Made by a program: the position numbers and the translations under genes
Notes under the pieces: generated by a model
Told to the model about the DNA's origin: nothing
The model's input: the letters and a program-made list of their open reading frames with translations, nothing else
The model's database searches: none
Part shown: positions 18,001 through 26,335 of the stretch, one piece after another
How the letters are laid out: each line of letters opens with the position of its first letter
Position numbering within the stretch: the stretch's first letter is position 1
Assembly: GCA_041602035.1 (NCBI GenBank)
Contig: JBFIHA010000004.1
Location: 121,355-185,354 of the forward strand
DNA from: JAOTVV01 sp041602035
Lineage (GTDB): Bacteria > Gemmatimonadota > Gemmatimonadetes > Gemmatimonadales > GWC2-71-9
Length of the DNA: 64,000 nt
Reading direction: 5' to 3'

Positions 18001-20919
18001 CTACCTCGCTCCCGCCGGCGCCGCGCGCGATGGAAGACCGTAGCACTCCTTGGGCGGCTTGAGCGGTCGCAGCAGCCAGAACGGCCGACGGGTTCCGTCA
18101 GGCGAGACCGCTCGGGCCGGTCGTGTCTTGGCCAACCACTGCCGATAGAGTTCCGAACTCTTCGCTGTGTCCACCGCAATGTCGCCGTACCGATCCCCCG
18201 GCTCCGCCCTGCGGACCCGCACCGCCTGATGCCAGCAATGCTGACCGGATACTGGGTCGGGATGGACCGGGAAGGTCATATTTTGATGCACACCCGCGTC
18301 CGTCCACCAGATCCGTTCGGTATCCGGGTCTGGGGAAGCGTACGGCGCCACGCCACGCGTGCGGTGCAGCCCCCAGCGGTTGCCCTCGTGCGCGAGGTCG
18401 ACCGTGGCCATCAACTGCCGCTGTCCGTCGCCCAGCAGCTTCCACCGGCCCATGTGATGACTGCATGCCACGACACCCGGACGGATGCCCTCCGTGACCC
18501 ACGCCTTCACGACGAAGTAGCCGATCTTGGTCTCCACCCTCACGAGGTCGCCCGTGGCAACGCCCAGCTCGGCAGCCTCCGCGGTGTGGATCCACAACGG
18601 ATTGGTGTGCGCGATCTCATCGAGCCACTTGGCGTTTGCGCTCCGGGTGTGGATGTGCACGGGCAACCTGAACGTGGAGATCAGCACGCGTTCACCTGAC
18701 TCCATGTTGTCCGGATGGACGTGGCTCTTGCGATACGTCGGAATCGCCAACTCGGGCCATCCCCACTGTGCCAGTGTGCGCGAGTAGAACTCCAGCCTGC
18801 CGCTCGGCGTGGGGAAACCCCGCCGGATCACACCGTCAATGCGAACACCGACCGGACGGCGCCCGGAAACGTCGGGCTCGGGACTCGGCAGGGGGACCAC
18901 ATTGGCCGTCTTCGGCTCGGGAGCCCTCGTGTAAATCCGCCCCTGTGCGTCCTCGCCGATGTCCTGGAGCTCTCCCCGCGGCACCTCGTCTTCGTATACC
19001 GGGCCCACACGCTTCTCCACCTCAAAGGCCCCGTACCGCCGCATGAACGCCAGCGGAGTCAAGCCTTCTGCGGCAGCGCGCTCCGGGAGTCCGGGAACCG
19101 AATGCTCGAAGGCGTGGGCGTAGTATTCGGCCACGCCGAGCTTCGAGCCGGGACTCCGCTTCGACTCGACGTACTGCCTGATGCCGAGCGCACCGTCCGG
19201 GTCGATCCGCCAGGTGAGATCGATCCAGAACTCGTTTTCCTCCCACACCTCGCCTGGATTGACCTCGCGCGAGTCACTGACCGGCTGCCCGGCGCGCTCG
19301 CGCGCCGCTCGCAGCACCGGCTGACGGAATCCGATCCACTGGGCGTCGTGCGTCTCGTAGGAATGCAGGTCGTGACGTTCGGCCGAATGCCCCATGGGCA
19401 GGACGTAGTCTGCGAAATACGCGGTCTCGTTCCAGGTCGGCGTGAGCGCCACGTGCAGGCCCACGAGGTCCTCGTCGGCGAGAACCTCGATCCACGAGAA
19501 GCCGTCGGGGTTGGTCCAGACCGGGTTGTAGACGCGGGTGAAATAGACGTCCAGCTTGCCGCGGCCCTCCTTCAGGAAGTGCGGCAGCAGAAAGGACAAC
19601 TCGTTCATCGCGAGAGGGTACTCTTCGGGCCACGTCAGCTCGTTCCAGATCTTTGGGTGCGGCGGCGTGTAGATCGGGCGGGGCACGTACTTGTTCCACG
19701 CGTTCGGGTACGTGCTGCCTTCCACGGCGATCGCACCCATCAGCGCGTTGAGGAAGAAGAGGGTGCGTGGGACCAACCAACCGCCCTCGTTGCCAGCCGC
19801 CGCACTGCGCCAGTTGTGCGTCGCCAGGCGCGTTCCGGCGGAGGCCACGAGTTCGGCGACCTCGCGAAGCACCGCCGGCTCCAGGCCGGACTCGTTCGCC
19901 GCCGTCTCGAACGTGTAGTCCCGGTACAGATCCTCCAGCACCGTCTCGAAGACCTCGAACGTCGGCTCCCGATCCGGATGCTCGACGGTCAGGTACTCCC
20001 GCCAGTTCCACCAGCGCCTGACGAACTCCCGATCGTATCGCCGCTCGCGAATGAGGAAACTCGCAATGGCCAGCAAAACGGCCGCCTCGGAGCCCGGGTA
20101 GGACGGAAGCCAGTGATCGGCGTGCGTCGCGGTGTTGGACAAGCGGGTGTCGAACACGACGAGCTTGGCGCCGCGTTCCCGGGCCTCCATGATGCGCTGT
20201 GCGTGCGGGTTGAAGTAGTGCCCGGTCTCCAGATGCGCCGATACCAGCACGATGACCTTGGCGTTGGCGAAGTCCGGGCTCGGACGATCGAACCCCATCC
20301 AGTACTGGAAGCCGGCGCGCCCGTTGGAAGAGCACACATTGGTGTGCGAGTTGTGCCCGTCGACACCCCACGCCGCGAGGATCCGCTCCGTGAAGCCGTC
20401 TTCCCCCGGACGGCCCACGTGATACATGATCTCGTTGTGCCGTTTCTCGCCCAGCGCGGTGCGAATCCGCTGCGCCAATTCGTCCAGAACCGCGTCCCAC
20501 GACACCCGCTCCCACTTCCCTTCCCCGCGTCGTCCGACGCGTTTCAGGGGATACAGGATGCGATCCGGATCGGTCACCTGATTCAACGTGGCGGGCCCCT
20601 TGGCGCAGTTCCGACCCCGCGATCCCGGATGTTCGGGATTGCCCTCGAACTTCCGCACCTGGAGCGAGTCCTTGTCCACGTAGGCCAGGAGGCCGCACGC
20701 GGATTCACAATTGAAGCACGTCGTCGGAACCAAGGTGTATCGACGTTCCTCGCGCACCGGCCAGGCCGTGGACTCGAGCTCCGTCCAGTCGTCCCACCGT
20801 TCCTTGGGCGGGAATGACGCCAGGTGAATCCGGCTCGGGCCGGGATAGAACGTCTCTCCCCGCCCCTCGACCTCCTCGCGGGCCGCCCGAATACGATCGT
20901 TCAGTTCGTTCAGCGTCAT
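18001..20919 (-). CDS. Cytoplasmic molybdopterin oxidoreductase, sulfite-dehydrogenase-like (SoeA-like)
   Basis: A 972-residue DMSO-reductase-family catalytic subunit. The [4Fe-4S] site is C68, C71, C75 and C105 (CFNCESACG, then GRNCAKGP). C196 in HTNVCSSNGRAGF is the likely molybdenum ligand, as in polysulfide/thiosulfate reductase and SoeA enzymes. No Tat signal or other export sequence is present, unlike most thiosulfate, polysulfide or tetrathionate reductases, so it should face the cytoplasm. That fits sulfite oxidation by SoeABC, as does the sulfur-oxidising context. GAGGGG precedes the ATG at 20919, 10 nt after the Fe-S/membrane subunit. The exact substrate is inferred; polysulfide or thiosulfate chemistry remains possible. 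Confidence 0.82.
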   Translation of the reverse strand: MTLNELNDRIRAAREEVEGRGETFYPGPSRIHLASFPPKERWDDWTELESTAWPVREERRYTLVPTTCFNCESACGLLAYVDKDSLQVRKFEGNPEHPGSRGRNCAKGPATLNQVTDPDRILYPLKRVGRRGEGKWERVSWDAVLDELAQRIRTALGEKRHNEIMYHVGRPGEDGFTERILAAWGVDGHNSHTNVCSSNGRAGFQYWMGFDRPSPDFANAKVIVLVSAHLETGHYFNPHAQRIMEARERGAKLVVFDTRLSNTATHADHWLPSYPGSEAAVLLAIASFLIRERRYDREFVRRWWNWREYLTVEHPDREPTFEVFETVLEDLYRDYTFETAANESGLEPAVLREVAELVASAGTRLATHNWRSAAAGNEGGWLVPRTLFFLNALMGAIAVEGSTYPNAWNKYVPRPIYTPPHPKIWNELTWPEEYPLAMNELSFLLPHFLKEGRGKLDVYFTRVYNPVWTNPDGFSWIEVLADEDLVGLHVALTPTWNETAYFADYVLPMGHSAERHDLHSYETHDAQWIGFRQPVLRAARERAGQPVSDSREVNPGEVWEENEFWIDLTWRIDPDGALGIRQYVESKRSPGSKLGVAEYYAHAFEHSVPGLPERAAAEGLTPLAFMRRYGAFEVEKRVGPVYEDEVPRGELQDIGEDAQGRIYTRAPEPKTANVVPLPSPEPDVSGRRPVGVRIDGVIRRGFPTPSGRLEFYSRTLAQWGWPELAIPTYRKSHVHPDNMESGERVLISTFRLPVHIHTRSANAKWLDEIAHTNPLWIHTAEAAELGVATGDLVRVETKIGYFVVKAWVTEGIRPGVVACSHHMGRWKLLGDGQRQLMATVDLAHEGNRWGLHRTRGVAPYASPDPDTERIWWTDAGVHQNMTFPVHPDPVSGQHCWHQAVRVRRAEPGDRYGDIAVDTAKSSELYRQWLAKTRPARAVSPDGTRRPFWLLRPLKPPKECYGLPSRAAPAGAR

Positions 20920-20929
20920 CGTCCCCCCC

Positions 20930-22462
20930 TCACGCGAGCGGTACGGCCTGTCCGGCCTGCACGTAGGCGTGCTCATGGGCCAAGAGACCCGCTAAGGCGA
21001 GGGGCACGGCCACCGGCCCGATCCACGGCGCAAGCGCAGCCACGGTCATGAGCACCACCCCCACCCAGAAGAACCCGGCGTAGCGGCCCCGCACCATCTC
21101 CCGCGTCGCCAGCTTGGCGTGCGCCGTGGGATGGGTGAGCGTCACTTCGCCCACGACGAACAGCACATGGAGCAACGCCATCGCGCCGAGCACCCACGCG
21201 AGGTGGGTCGCCACGCTGCCACCACGGTCGGCGAACGGCAGCAACGCCGCCGCCCCTGCCAGCAACGCCTGCACGGCGAGGTGCGGCGGCAGGAGCGGAC
21301 TCTGCCACAGGTCGCGCGCCTTGGCCTGCGCGAACAGGTAGGCGGTGTAGACTGCCGTGAGCAGGGAGAGCGGGAGCCCAGCCACGATGAGCCATGACTG
21401 CACGATCGGGTACCCGAGCAGATTCGCCGCGACGTGCCCGGCGAGCACTGCCGAATATCCTCCGATGACGAATCCCCCCCTCACCAACCAGCTGCGCCAC
21501 TGCGGTCGGAGGAACAAGTAGTAGAACCTGGTTGGGTGCTCGAGGTCCCAGATGAGGAGACCACCGGTTGCCGCCAGGAACAGCCCGGCCACGATCGGTG
21601 CGACCCACTGCCAGAGAACACCGGTACCGGGCAACACACCGAACAGCACCAACAGGGCGGGCACCAGGTACGCTCCGGCGGCGATACCCTTGGTCCAGGT
21701 GTAGAGGCTCACCCGCCAGTCCCACGGCGCGGTGTGGGGCACGTCGTACGACAGGAGCGCCGCCGCCGAGCTGTTCGGCTTCGCCGGGTGACCGGACACA
21801 ACGCGGTGGGGCCCGGACAGCTGCTCGCTCCACATGAACAGCCCACCGCTCGGCCGCCGCGCTGCGATCGGATCCAGCGTGGTTTGATGCGCTCCCTTGT
21901 AGAACAGCTTCGGACGGGTCTCCTTCTCGGGCCGGCGCACGGTGACCGCGTCGCGCAAGACCACGTGGGCCACTCGTGAAGCTGGGTCGTTCATGTCCCC
22001 GACGAGGATCGCTTCCGTGGGACAGACCACGACGCACGCCGGCTCGAGACCCATGTCGAGCCGATGCGCGCAGAAGTTGCACTTTTCGGCCGAATGATCT
22101 TCAGGATTGATGAAGATCGCGTTGTACGGACACGCAGCGATGCACGCCTTGCAGCCGATGCACGCCGCCTTGTCGAAGTCCACGATTCCATCCGGACGCT
22201 TGTACATGGCCGCCGTGGGACACGCCACTGCACACGGGGCTTCCACACACTGGTTGCAGCGCGTCACCTGAAAGGCGCGGCGGGTCTCCGGAAATACGCC
22301 GACGTCCACGTACTTCACGTAGGTGCGATTCACGCCGACCGGGACAGCGTTTTCGGACTTGCAGGCCGTGCTGCACGCGTGACATCCGATGCAGCGTGTG
22401 TGATCGATGACCTTCGCCCACGCGGGGCTGGCGGTCACCACGCCGGCTGCCACGTCAATCAT
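20930..22462 (-). CDS. Fused four-cluster ferredoxin and NrfD/PsrC-like membrane anchor (SoeBC-like)
   Basis: A single 510-residue protein joins the electron-transfer and quinone-reacting subunits of a molybdoenzyme. Residues about 20-180 hold four cysteine sets for [4Fe-4S] clusters: CIGCHACSTACK, CNQCVEAPCAVACP, CIGCKACIAACP and CNFC...CVVVCP. After a linker at about 180-240, roughly eight hydrophobic helices follow (for example YTWTKGIAAGAYLVPALLVL), ending with a strongly hydrophobic tail, as in NrfD/PsrC. In well-studied SoeABC and PsrABC enzymes these are separate proteins. It would pass electrons from the SoeA-like subunit to the quinone pool. The ATG at 22462 overlaps the ArsR gene by 8 nt. 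Confidence 0.87.
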   Translation of the reverse strand: MIDVAAGVVTASPAWAKVIDHTRCIGCHACSTACKSENAVPVGVNRTYVKYVDVGVFPETRRAFQVTRCNQCVEAPCAVACPTAAMYKRPDGIVDFDKAACIGCKACIAACPYNAIFINPEDHSAEKCNFCAHRLDMGLEPACVVVCPTEAILVGDMNDPASRVAHVVLRDAVTVRRPEKETRPKLFYKGAHQTTLDPIAARRPSGGLFMWSEQLSGPHRVVSGHPAKPNSSAAALLSYDVPHTAPWDWRVSLYTWTKGIAAGAYLVPALLVLFGVLPGTGVLWQWVAPIVAGLFLAATGGLLIWDLEHPTRFYYLFLRPQWRSWLVRGGFVIGGYSAVLAGHVAANLLGYPIVQSWLIVAGLPLSLLTAVYTAYLFAQAKARDLWQSPLLPPHLAVQALLAGAAALLPFADRGGSVATHLAWVLGAMALLHVLFVVGEVTLTHPTAHAKLATREMVRGRYAGFFWVGVVLMTVAALAPWIGPVAVPLALAGLLAHEHAYVQAGQAVPLA

Positions 22463-22823
22463 CCCCCCTCCGTGACCCTTCGTCCCCGCGTCGGCCGACG
22501 GCTCGCGGGTGGGAGAGGTTACAGGTGCGAATGCACCCCAAAATGGCCGTCACCTTCGGCTCGATAATGCGATAATAGACGTGAGCCCCCTCGCGGCGTC
22601 CTTCAACGACCTTCCGCGCGCGCAGGGTTGCGAGCTGTTGCGACACCGCGGACTGGCTGGCCCCCGTGTAGTCCTGCAGTTCGGTGACGGTCTGCTCACC
22701 ACGCTCCAACGCTTCGAGCAAACGGAGACGCAGCGGATGGCCGAGGCACTTGATGACCTCGGCGGCCTGCGCGAGCACATGTTCGTCGATGGCCTCGAAT
22801 CGTGTGGCCGAGTTCGGAGTCAC
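22455..22823 (-). CDS. ArsR-family transcriptional regulator heading the sulfur operon
   Basis: A 122-residue winged-helix repressor. The helix-turn-helix is TELQDYTGASQSAVSQQLATL with wing VEGRREGAHVYYRI. The arsenic motif ELCVCDL is absent. Cysteines are C26 (EVIKCLGHP), and C97 and C101 near the last helix (ILGCIRTCN). The positions recall SqrR/BigR-type sensors, where one early and one late Cys form a tetrasulfide when persulfides are present; this is an inference. It is the first gene of the minus-strand sulfur operon, next to a divergent SulP gene with an AT-rich inverted repeat between. The GTG start has no clear ribosome-binding site. Confidence 0.87.
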   Translation of the reverse strand: MTPNSATRFEAIDEHVLAQAAEVIKCLGHPLRLRLLEALERGEQTVTELQDYTGASQSAVSQQLATLRARKVVEGRREGAHVYYRIIEPKVTAILGCIRTCNLSHPRAVGRRGDEGSRRGDD

Positions 22824-22845
22824 CAGATATGTCGCCGCGTGATGA

Positions 22846-24450
22846 GTGAGGGAAGTTGCGTATATAATAATATTGCATTATTTCTCTATCTTCCGCAACC
22901 CTGACCCGGAGCCACTGCTGACCCTGCTGCGGGCACCTGCACTCGCTGGGCTTCCGATCACTGGACGCGACGTGATCGCGGGCCTGAGCGTGGCCGTGGT
23001 GCTGATTCCCCAGTCGTTGGCCTACGCGGAACTCGCGGGACTCCCACCCCACTACGGTCTCTACGCGGCCTTGCTCCCGCCGATTGCGGCCGCCGTGTTT
23101 GCTTCGTCGCGGTACTTGCAGACCGGACCGGTCGCGATGACCAGCCTGCTCACCTTGGGGGCTTTGGCCGGACTCGCGTCCACCGGCACGGTGGAGTACA
23201 TCCGCCTCGCGGCGCTGCTCGCCTTGGTGGTCGGGGTGACGCGCGTAACGTTGGGGCTCATGCGCGTGGGGTGGATTGCCTACCTGATGTCGCACCCGGT
23301 GCTCGTCGGGTTCACGGCCGCGGCGGCGATCCTGATCGCGGCCTCCCAGCTGCCTACCGCCCTCGGCGTCACGGGTGGAAACGATGGACTGCTCGCGCGC
23401 GCCGTGGACTCCGCTACGGCGCCAGGCACCTGGGATGTACCATCAGTCTGGCTTTCGGCCACGACGGTCGCGCTGGTCCTGGGCGGCCGACGCGTGCACC
23501 GCCTGTTTCCGGGTGTGTTGGTCGCCGTTTTGGTGGGCACCACCTATAGCGTATGGGCTGGCTATGCCGGACCACGCCTCGGCGCGGTACCGGCGGGCCT
23601 GCCGCCGTTCTCCCTTGATCTGCCCTGGGGTTCACTCCCCGCCGTGGTCGTGCCCGGGCTCGTGATCGCCCTCGTCGGTTTCGCCGAGGCCGCTGCCATC
23701 TCGCGGACGTTTGCGTCGCAGGATCGCTCGGTGTGGAGCCCCGATCGCGAGTTCGTGAGCCAGGGGATCGCCAACCTGGCATCTGGAATCTCGGCCGGAT
23801 TCCCCGTAGGCGGTTCGTTTTCCCGAAGCTCACTCAACCGCCTGGCAGGCGCGAGGTCCCGGTGGAGCGGCGCCATCACCGGCCTCGGTGTGCTTGCCTT
23901 TCTGCCGGCGGCCGGGGTGTTGGCACCGCTGCCACGGGGCATCCTTGGCGCCATCGTCATTGCCGCCGTGGCGCCCCTCATGACGGTGCGGCCCATGATC
24001 GCCATGGGGCGGCACTCCCGCCCGCAAGCCGCGATTGCCTGGGTGACGTTCGTCCTGACACTCGTCCTTGCCCCGCACATCGAGCGGGCAGTCCTTGTCG
24101 GCGCCGCGTTCGCAGTTCTGGTCCATCTCTGGCGCGAGCTGCCGGTGCTCGTGCACTCGGAATACGCCGACGGGACGCTGCGGCTCATTCCACAGGGTGT
24201 GCTGTTCTTCGCATCGGCGCCGGGTCTGCACACACGCTTTGCCCTCGAGCTCGCCGCTCACCCCGAGGCCGATCGGCTTACGATCGACCTTCGGCGGCTG
24301 GGTCGCATTGACTACGCCGGCGCGTTGGCGTTGAGGAGCGTGATGGAGGACGCGCGCAGCGCGGGCCTCGCGGTCGGGTTGGAGCATGTTCCGGATCACG
24401 CGCGCCGCATCCTGGGCAGCGTGCTGGACACCGGCCTGCCAGCCATCTGA
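22846..24450 (+). CDS. SulP-family sulfate/anion transporter with STAS domain
   Basis: An inner-membrane anion transporter, 534 residues if started at 22846. The opening transport motif VVLIPQSLAYAELAGLPPHYGLYAALLPP is the SulP signature, followed by about ten further hydrophobic helices. The C-terminal ~110 residues form a STAS domain (TIDLRRLGRIDYAGALALRS). The start is uncertain: the -10 box and operator lie inside the first 12 codons, so true translation may begin later, for instance at TTG 22873 or CTG 22915. Being divergent from a sulfite-oxidising operon, it may export sulfate or move sulfite rather than import sulfate; direction is inferred. Confidence 0.9.
   Translation: MREVAYIIILHYFSIFRNPDPEPLLTLLRAPALAGLPITGRDVIAGLSVAVVLIPQSLAYAELAGLPPHYGLYAALLPPIAAAVFASSRYLQTGPVAMTSLLTLGALAGLASTGTVEYIRLAALLALVVGVTRVTLGLMRVGWIAYLMSHPVLVGFTAAAAILIAASQLPTALGVTGGNDGLLARAVDSATAPGTWDVPSVWLSATTVALVLGGRRVHRLFPGVLVAVLVGTTYSVWAGYAGPRLGAVPAGLPPFSLDLPWGSLPAVVVPGLVIALVGFAEAAAISRTFASQDRSVWSPDREFVSQGIANLASGISAGFPVGGSFSRSSLNRLAGARSRWSGAITGLGVLAFLPAAGVLAPLPRGILGAIVIAAVAPLMTVRPMIAMGRHSRPQAAIAWVTFVLTLVLAPHIERAVLVGAAFAVLVHLWRELPVLVHSEYADGTLRLIPQGVLFFASAPGLHTRFALELAAHPEADRLTIDLRRLGRIDYAGALALRSVMEDARSAGLAVGLEHVPDHARRILGSVLDTGLPAI
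22863..22882. promoter_or_regulatory. Inverted repeat and -10 box between the ArsR regulator and SulP genes
   Basis: AATAAT at 22866-22871 and ATTATT at 22877-22882 form a 17-bp inverted repeat with a 5-nt centre, the usual look of an ArsR-family operator. TATAAT at 22863-22868 is a consensus -10 box for SulP overlapping it. A bound repressor could block transcription in both directions. No -35 was assigned. Confidence 0.5.
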
Positions 24451-24536
24451 AGGCTCTCTACCCCACCCCAGCGGACCCAAGATTCGCTAAGTGGCCGTAT
24501 TGTAAGGCCTTCGCATCGGCTTCATAGAAAATTCAC

Positions 24537-24550
24537 CTTATAGCGATAAG
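24537..24550. repeat. Short inverted repeat in the gap before the FadL-like gene
   Basis: CTTAT (24537-24541) and ATAAG (24546-24550) flank AGCG in an AT-rich part of the otherwise GC-rich gap 24451-24931. Possibly a regulator site or part of a promoter for the genes downstream. Short enough to arise by chance. Confidence 0.25.
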
Positions 24551-24601
24551 TATTCGTGTCGCGCAACGGGGGGGCGCGACCTTCAATCGTGGGGGGCGGC
24601 G

Positions 24602-24766
24602 GTGTGGCGGCGATCAGGGATAGCGCTGAGCCTCGCGCTACTGTCTAGCGCACCATTCCAGTCCATTCTAGGAACCACGCACGGCGCCGGACCCGGCGAT
24701 GAGTTCGGGGTCTTCGTCACGCTCGCCGAGTCGGTGCCGGTGTCGTTCGGGTGGGTCGCCTTCTGA
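24602..24766 (+). CDS. Possible small secreted protein (54 residues)
   Basis: A short frame starting with GTG at 24602 in the gap before the FadL-like gene. The translation starts with a basic then hydrophobic stretch (WRRSGIALSLALLSSAPF), like a signal peptide, followed by a Gly-rich part and a strand-like end (VPVSFGWVAF) that finishes in Phe as outer-membrane strands do. A GGGGGG run lies just upstream. It is too short for any family to be recognised. It may be a real peptide, a remnant of a barrel gene, or chance. Confidence 0.3.
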   Translation: MWRRSGIALSLALLSSAPFQSILGTTHGAGPGDEFGVFVTLAESVPVSFGWVAF

Positions 24767-24931
24767 CCGAGGACGTGATCGCTATGAGGACGCGTGTTCA
24801 GGGATGCGGCGGGACATGGAGTTCGCCGCGAACATGCGCGGACCCGGATCGATCGAGAACGAGATCCGGGACAAGGTCGAGGGGAGCGCGCACTGACGCG
24901 GCTTCCCTCCCACCATCTAGGGAGTTCAACC

Positions 24932-26254
24932 ATGCAGCGTCGTAGCGTTTTGTCCGTGCTGCTCGCCCTGGGACTCGTAGTGACCCCGAGCGTGGCGTCG
25001 GCCACCGACGGGCACTTCCTTCACGGGGTGGGCGCAATCAACTCGGCCATGGGAGGCGTGGGGGTGGCCGCACCGAAGAGCCTCCTGGGAACGTTCTACC
25101 TCAACCCCGCCGGCCTGATGGCGTTCGACGGCACGCGGGTCGAGTTCAGCTTCGAGATGTTCAAGCCCGGCCGATCGGTATCGAGTGACCTCCCGGGCTT
25201 CGCGAATGGGTCGACCACCAGCAAGAGCGAGTTCGTCCCCATTCCCGCCATGGCCTGGTCCACCAAGTTCCACGACGACCGGGTCGTAGTCGGCCTCGGC
25301 GGGCTCGGGATCGGGGGCTTCGGCGTCGATTATCCGTCGAGCATGTCGAACCCGATCCTGGCGCCGCAGCCGAACGGCTTCGGCGAGCTCTACAGCAACT
25401 ACTCGCTCCTCAAGTTCACGCCGGCCGTGGCGTTCGCACCGACAGACCAACTGTGGGTCGGCGTGTCCGGTAACGTGGATTGGGCCAGCCTGGCGGTGAA
25501 CCCGATGCCGATTGGCGCGCCGGATTTCGATCCGGTCACCGGGACGGCCTTCTACCAGGACGCCCGTGCGGTCGACGGCGCGTTCGGATTCGGCTTCCAG
25601 GCCGGCGTCATGTTTCAGCCCAACGACATGCTTGCGCTTGGGGCGTCGTACGCGAGCGAGCAGTGGTTCGAGGATTTTTCGTTCAACACCGTGCACGCCA
25701 ATCCGAATCTCGCGAACTTCGGCACGCCCACCACAATCGAGTTCAAGTTGAACGTGCCGGCCATGGCCGCGGTGGGCGTGGCCTTGCGGCCCTTACCGAA
25801 CCTCACGCTCGCCGGCGACTTCCGCTACTTGTTCTACGAGAATGCCGAAGGCTTCCTCATCCCCGACGGGGCCGCGGTCTTCAACGCCGACGGGTCGGTG
25901 AACGGCTTCGGCTGGAGCAACATCTACAGCATCCACGCCGGTCTCGAGTTCTGGCCCACCGAGCGGGTGGCGCTCCGTGGCGGGTACAACTATAGCCAGA
26001 ACCCAGTCCCCGATTCGCTGGCCATGGTGAACCTGCCGGCTCCGGCCATCGTGCAGCACCACCTGACGGTGGGCGCGGGCTTCAACGTAAGCCAACGGCT
26101 TCAGGTCAGCGTGGCGTATTACCGGGCCTTCGAGAATGAGGCCACGGGTCCAATCATGAATCCGTCCGTGCCGCCTGGGAGCACCATCACCAACAGCCTG
26201 AAAGAAGATTCGATTCTGCTGGGCTTCTCGTTCGCGACGCGCGGCGGCTTTTAG
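24932..26254 (+). CDS. FadL/OmpP1-family outer-membrane transport protein
   Basis: A 440-residue beta-barrel for hydrophobic solutes such as fatty acids. After the signal peptide (VLSVLLALGLVVTPSVASA) comes the family start TDGHFLHGVGAINSAMGGVG, then SLLGTFYLNPAGL, typical of the FadL hatch region. Many amphipathic strands end in a C-terminal Phe (GFSFATRGGF), the usual outer-membrane assembly signal. GGAG precedes the ATG at 24932. A strong intrinsic terminator follows 24 nt after the stop, so it is probably a single transcription unit with a promoter in the 24451-24931 gap. Confidence 0.9.
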   Translation: MQRRSVLSVLLALGLVVTPSVASATDGHFLHGVGAINSAMGGVGVAAPKSLLGTFYLNPAGLMAFDGTRVEFSFEMFKPGRSVSSDLPGFANGSTTSKSEFVPIPAMAWSTKFHDDRVVVGLGGLGIGGFGVDYPSSMSNPILAPQPNGFGELYSNYSLLKFTPAVAFAPTDQLWVGVSGNVDWASLAVNPMPIGAPDFDPVTGTAFYQDARAVDGAFGFGFQAGVMFQPNDMLALGASYASEQWFEDFSFNTVHANPNLANFGTPTTIEFKLNVPAMAAVGVALRPLPNLTLAGDFRYLFYENAEGFLIPDGAAVFNADGSVNGFGWSNIYSIHAGLEFWPTERVALRGGYNYSQNPVPDSLAMVNLPAPAIVQHHLTVGAGFNVSQRLQVSVAYYRAFENEATGPIMNPSVPPGSTITNSLKEDSILLGFSFATRGGF

Positions 26255-26277
26255 CCACCCGACGGGACGAACGCACG

Positions 26278-26318
26278 GAGGCTCCGCCCGGTCCATCCGG
26301 GCGGAGCCTCTTATCATT
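26278..26318 (+). terminator. Intrinsic terminator of the FadL-like gene
   Basis: Bases 26278-26291 and 26297-26310 form a perfect 14-bp GC-rich stem with a 5-nt loop (TCCAT), followed by TTATCATT. It lies 24 nt past the stop codon at 26254. The stem symmetry means it may also stop transcription arriving from the right. Confidence 0.85.
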
Positions 26319-26335
26319 CCGGGGGGCCCGAGGGC

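Noticed and set aside
18715..20817. 700-residue open frame antisense to the molybdoenzyme gene
   Set aside because: Third-position GC bias keeps antisense frames open. The opposite frame has clear Fe-S motifs and operon context; this one has no recognisable protein features.
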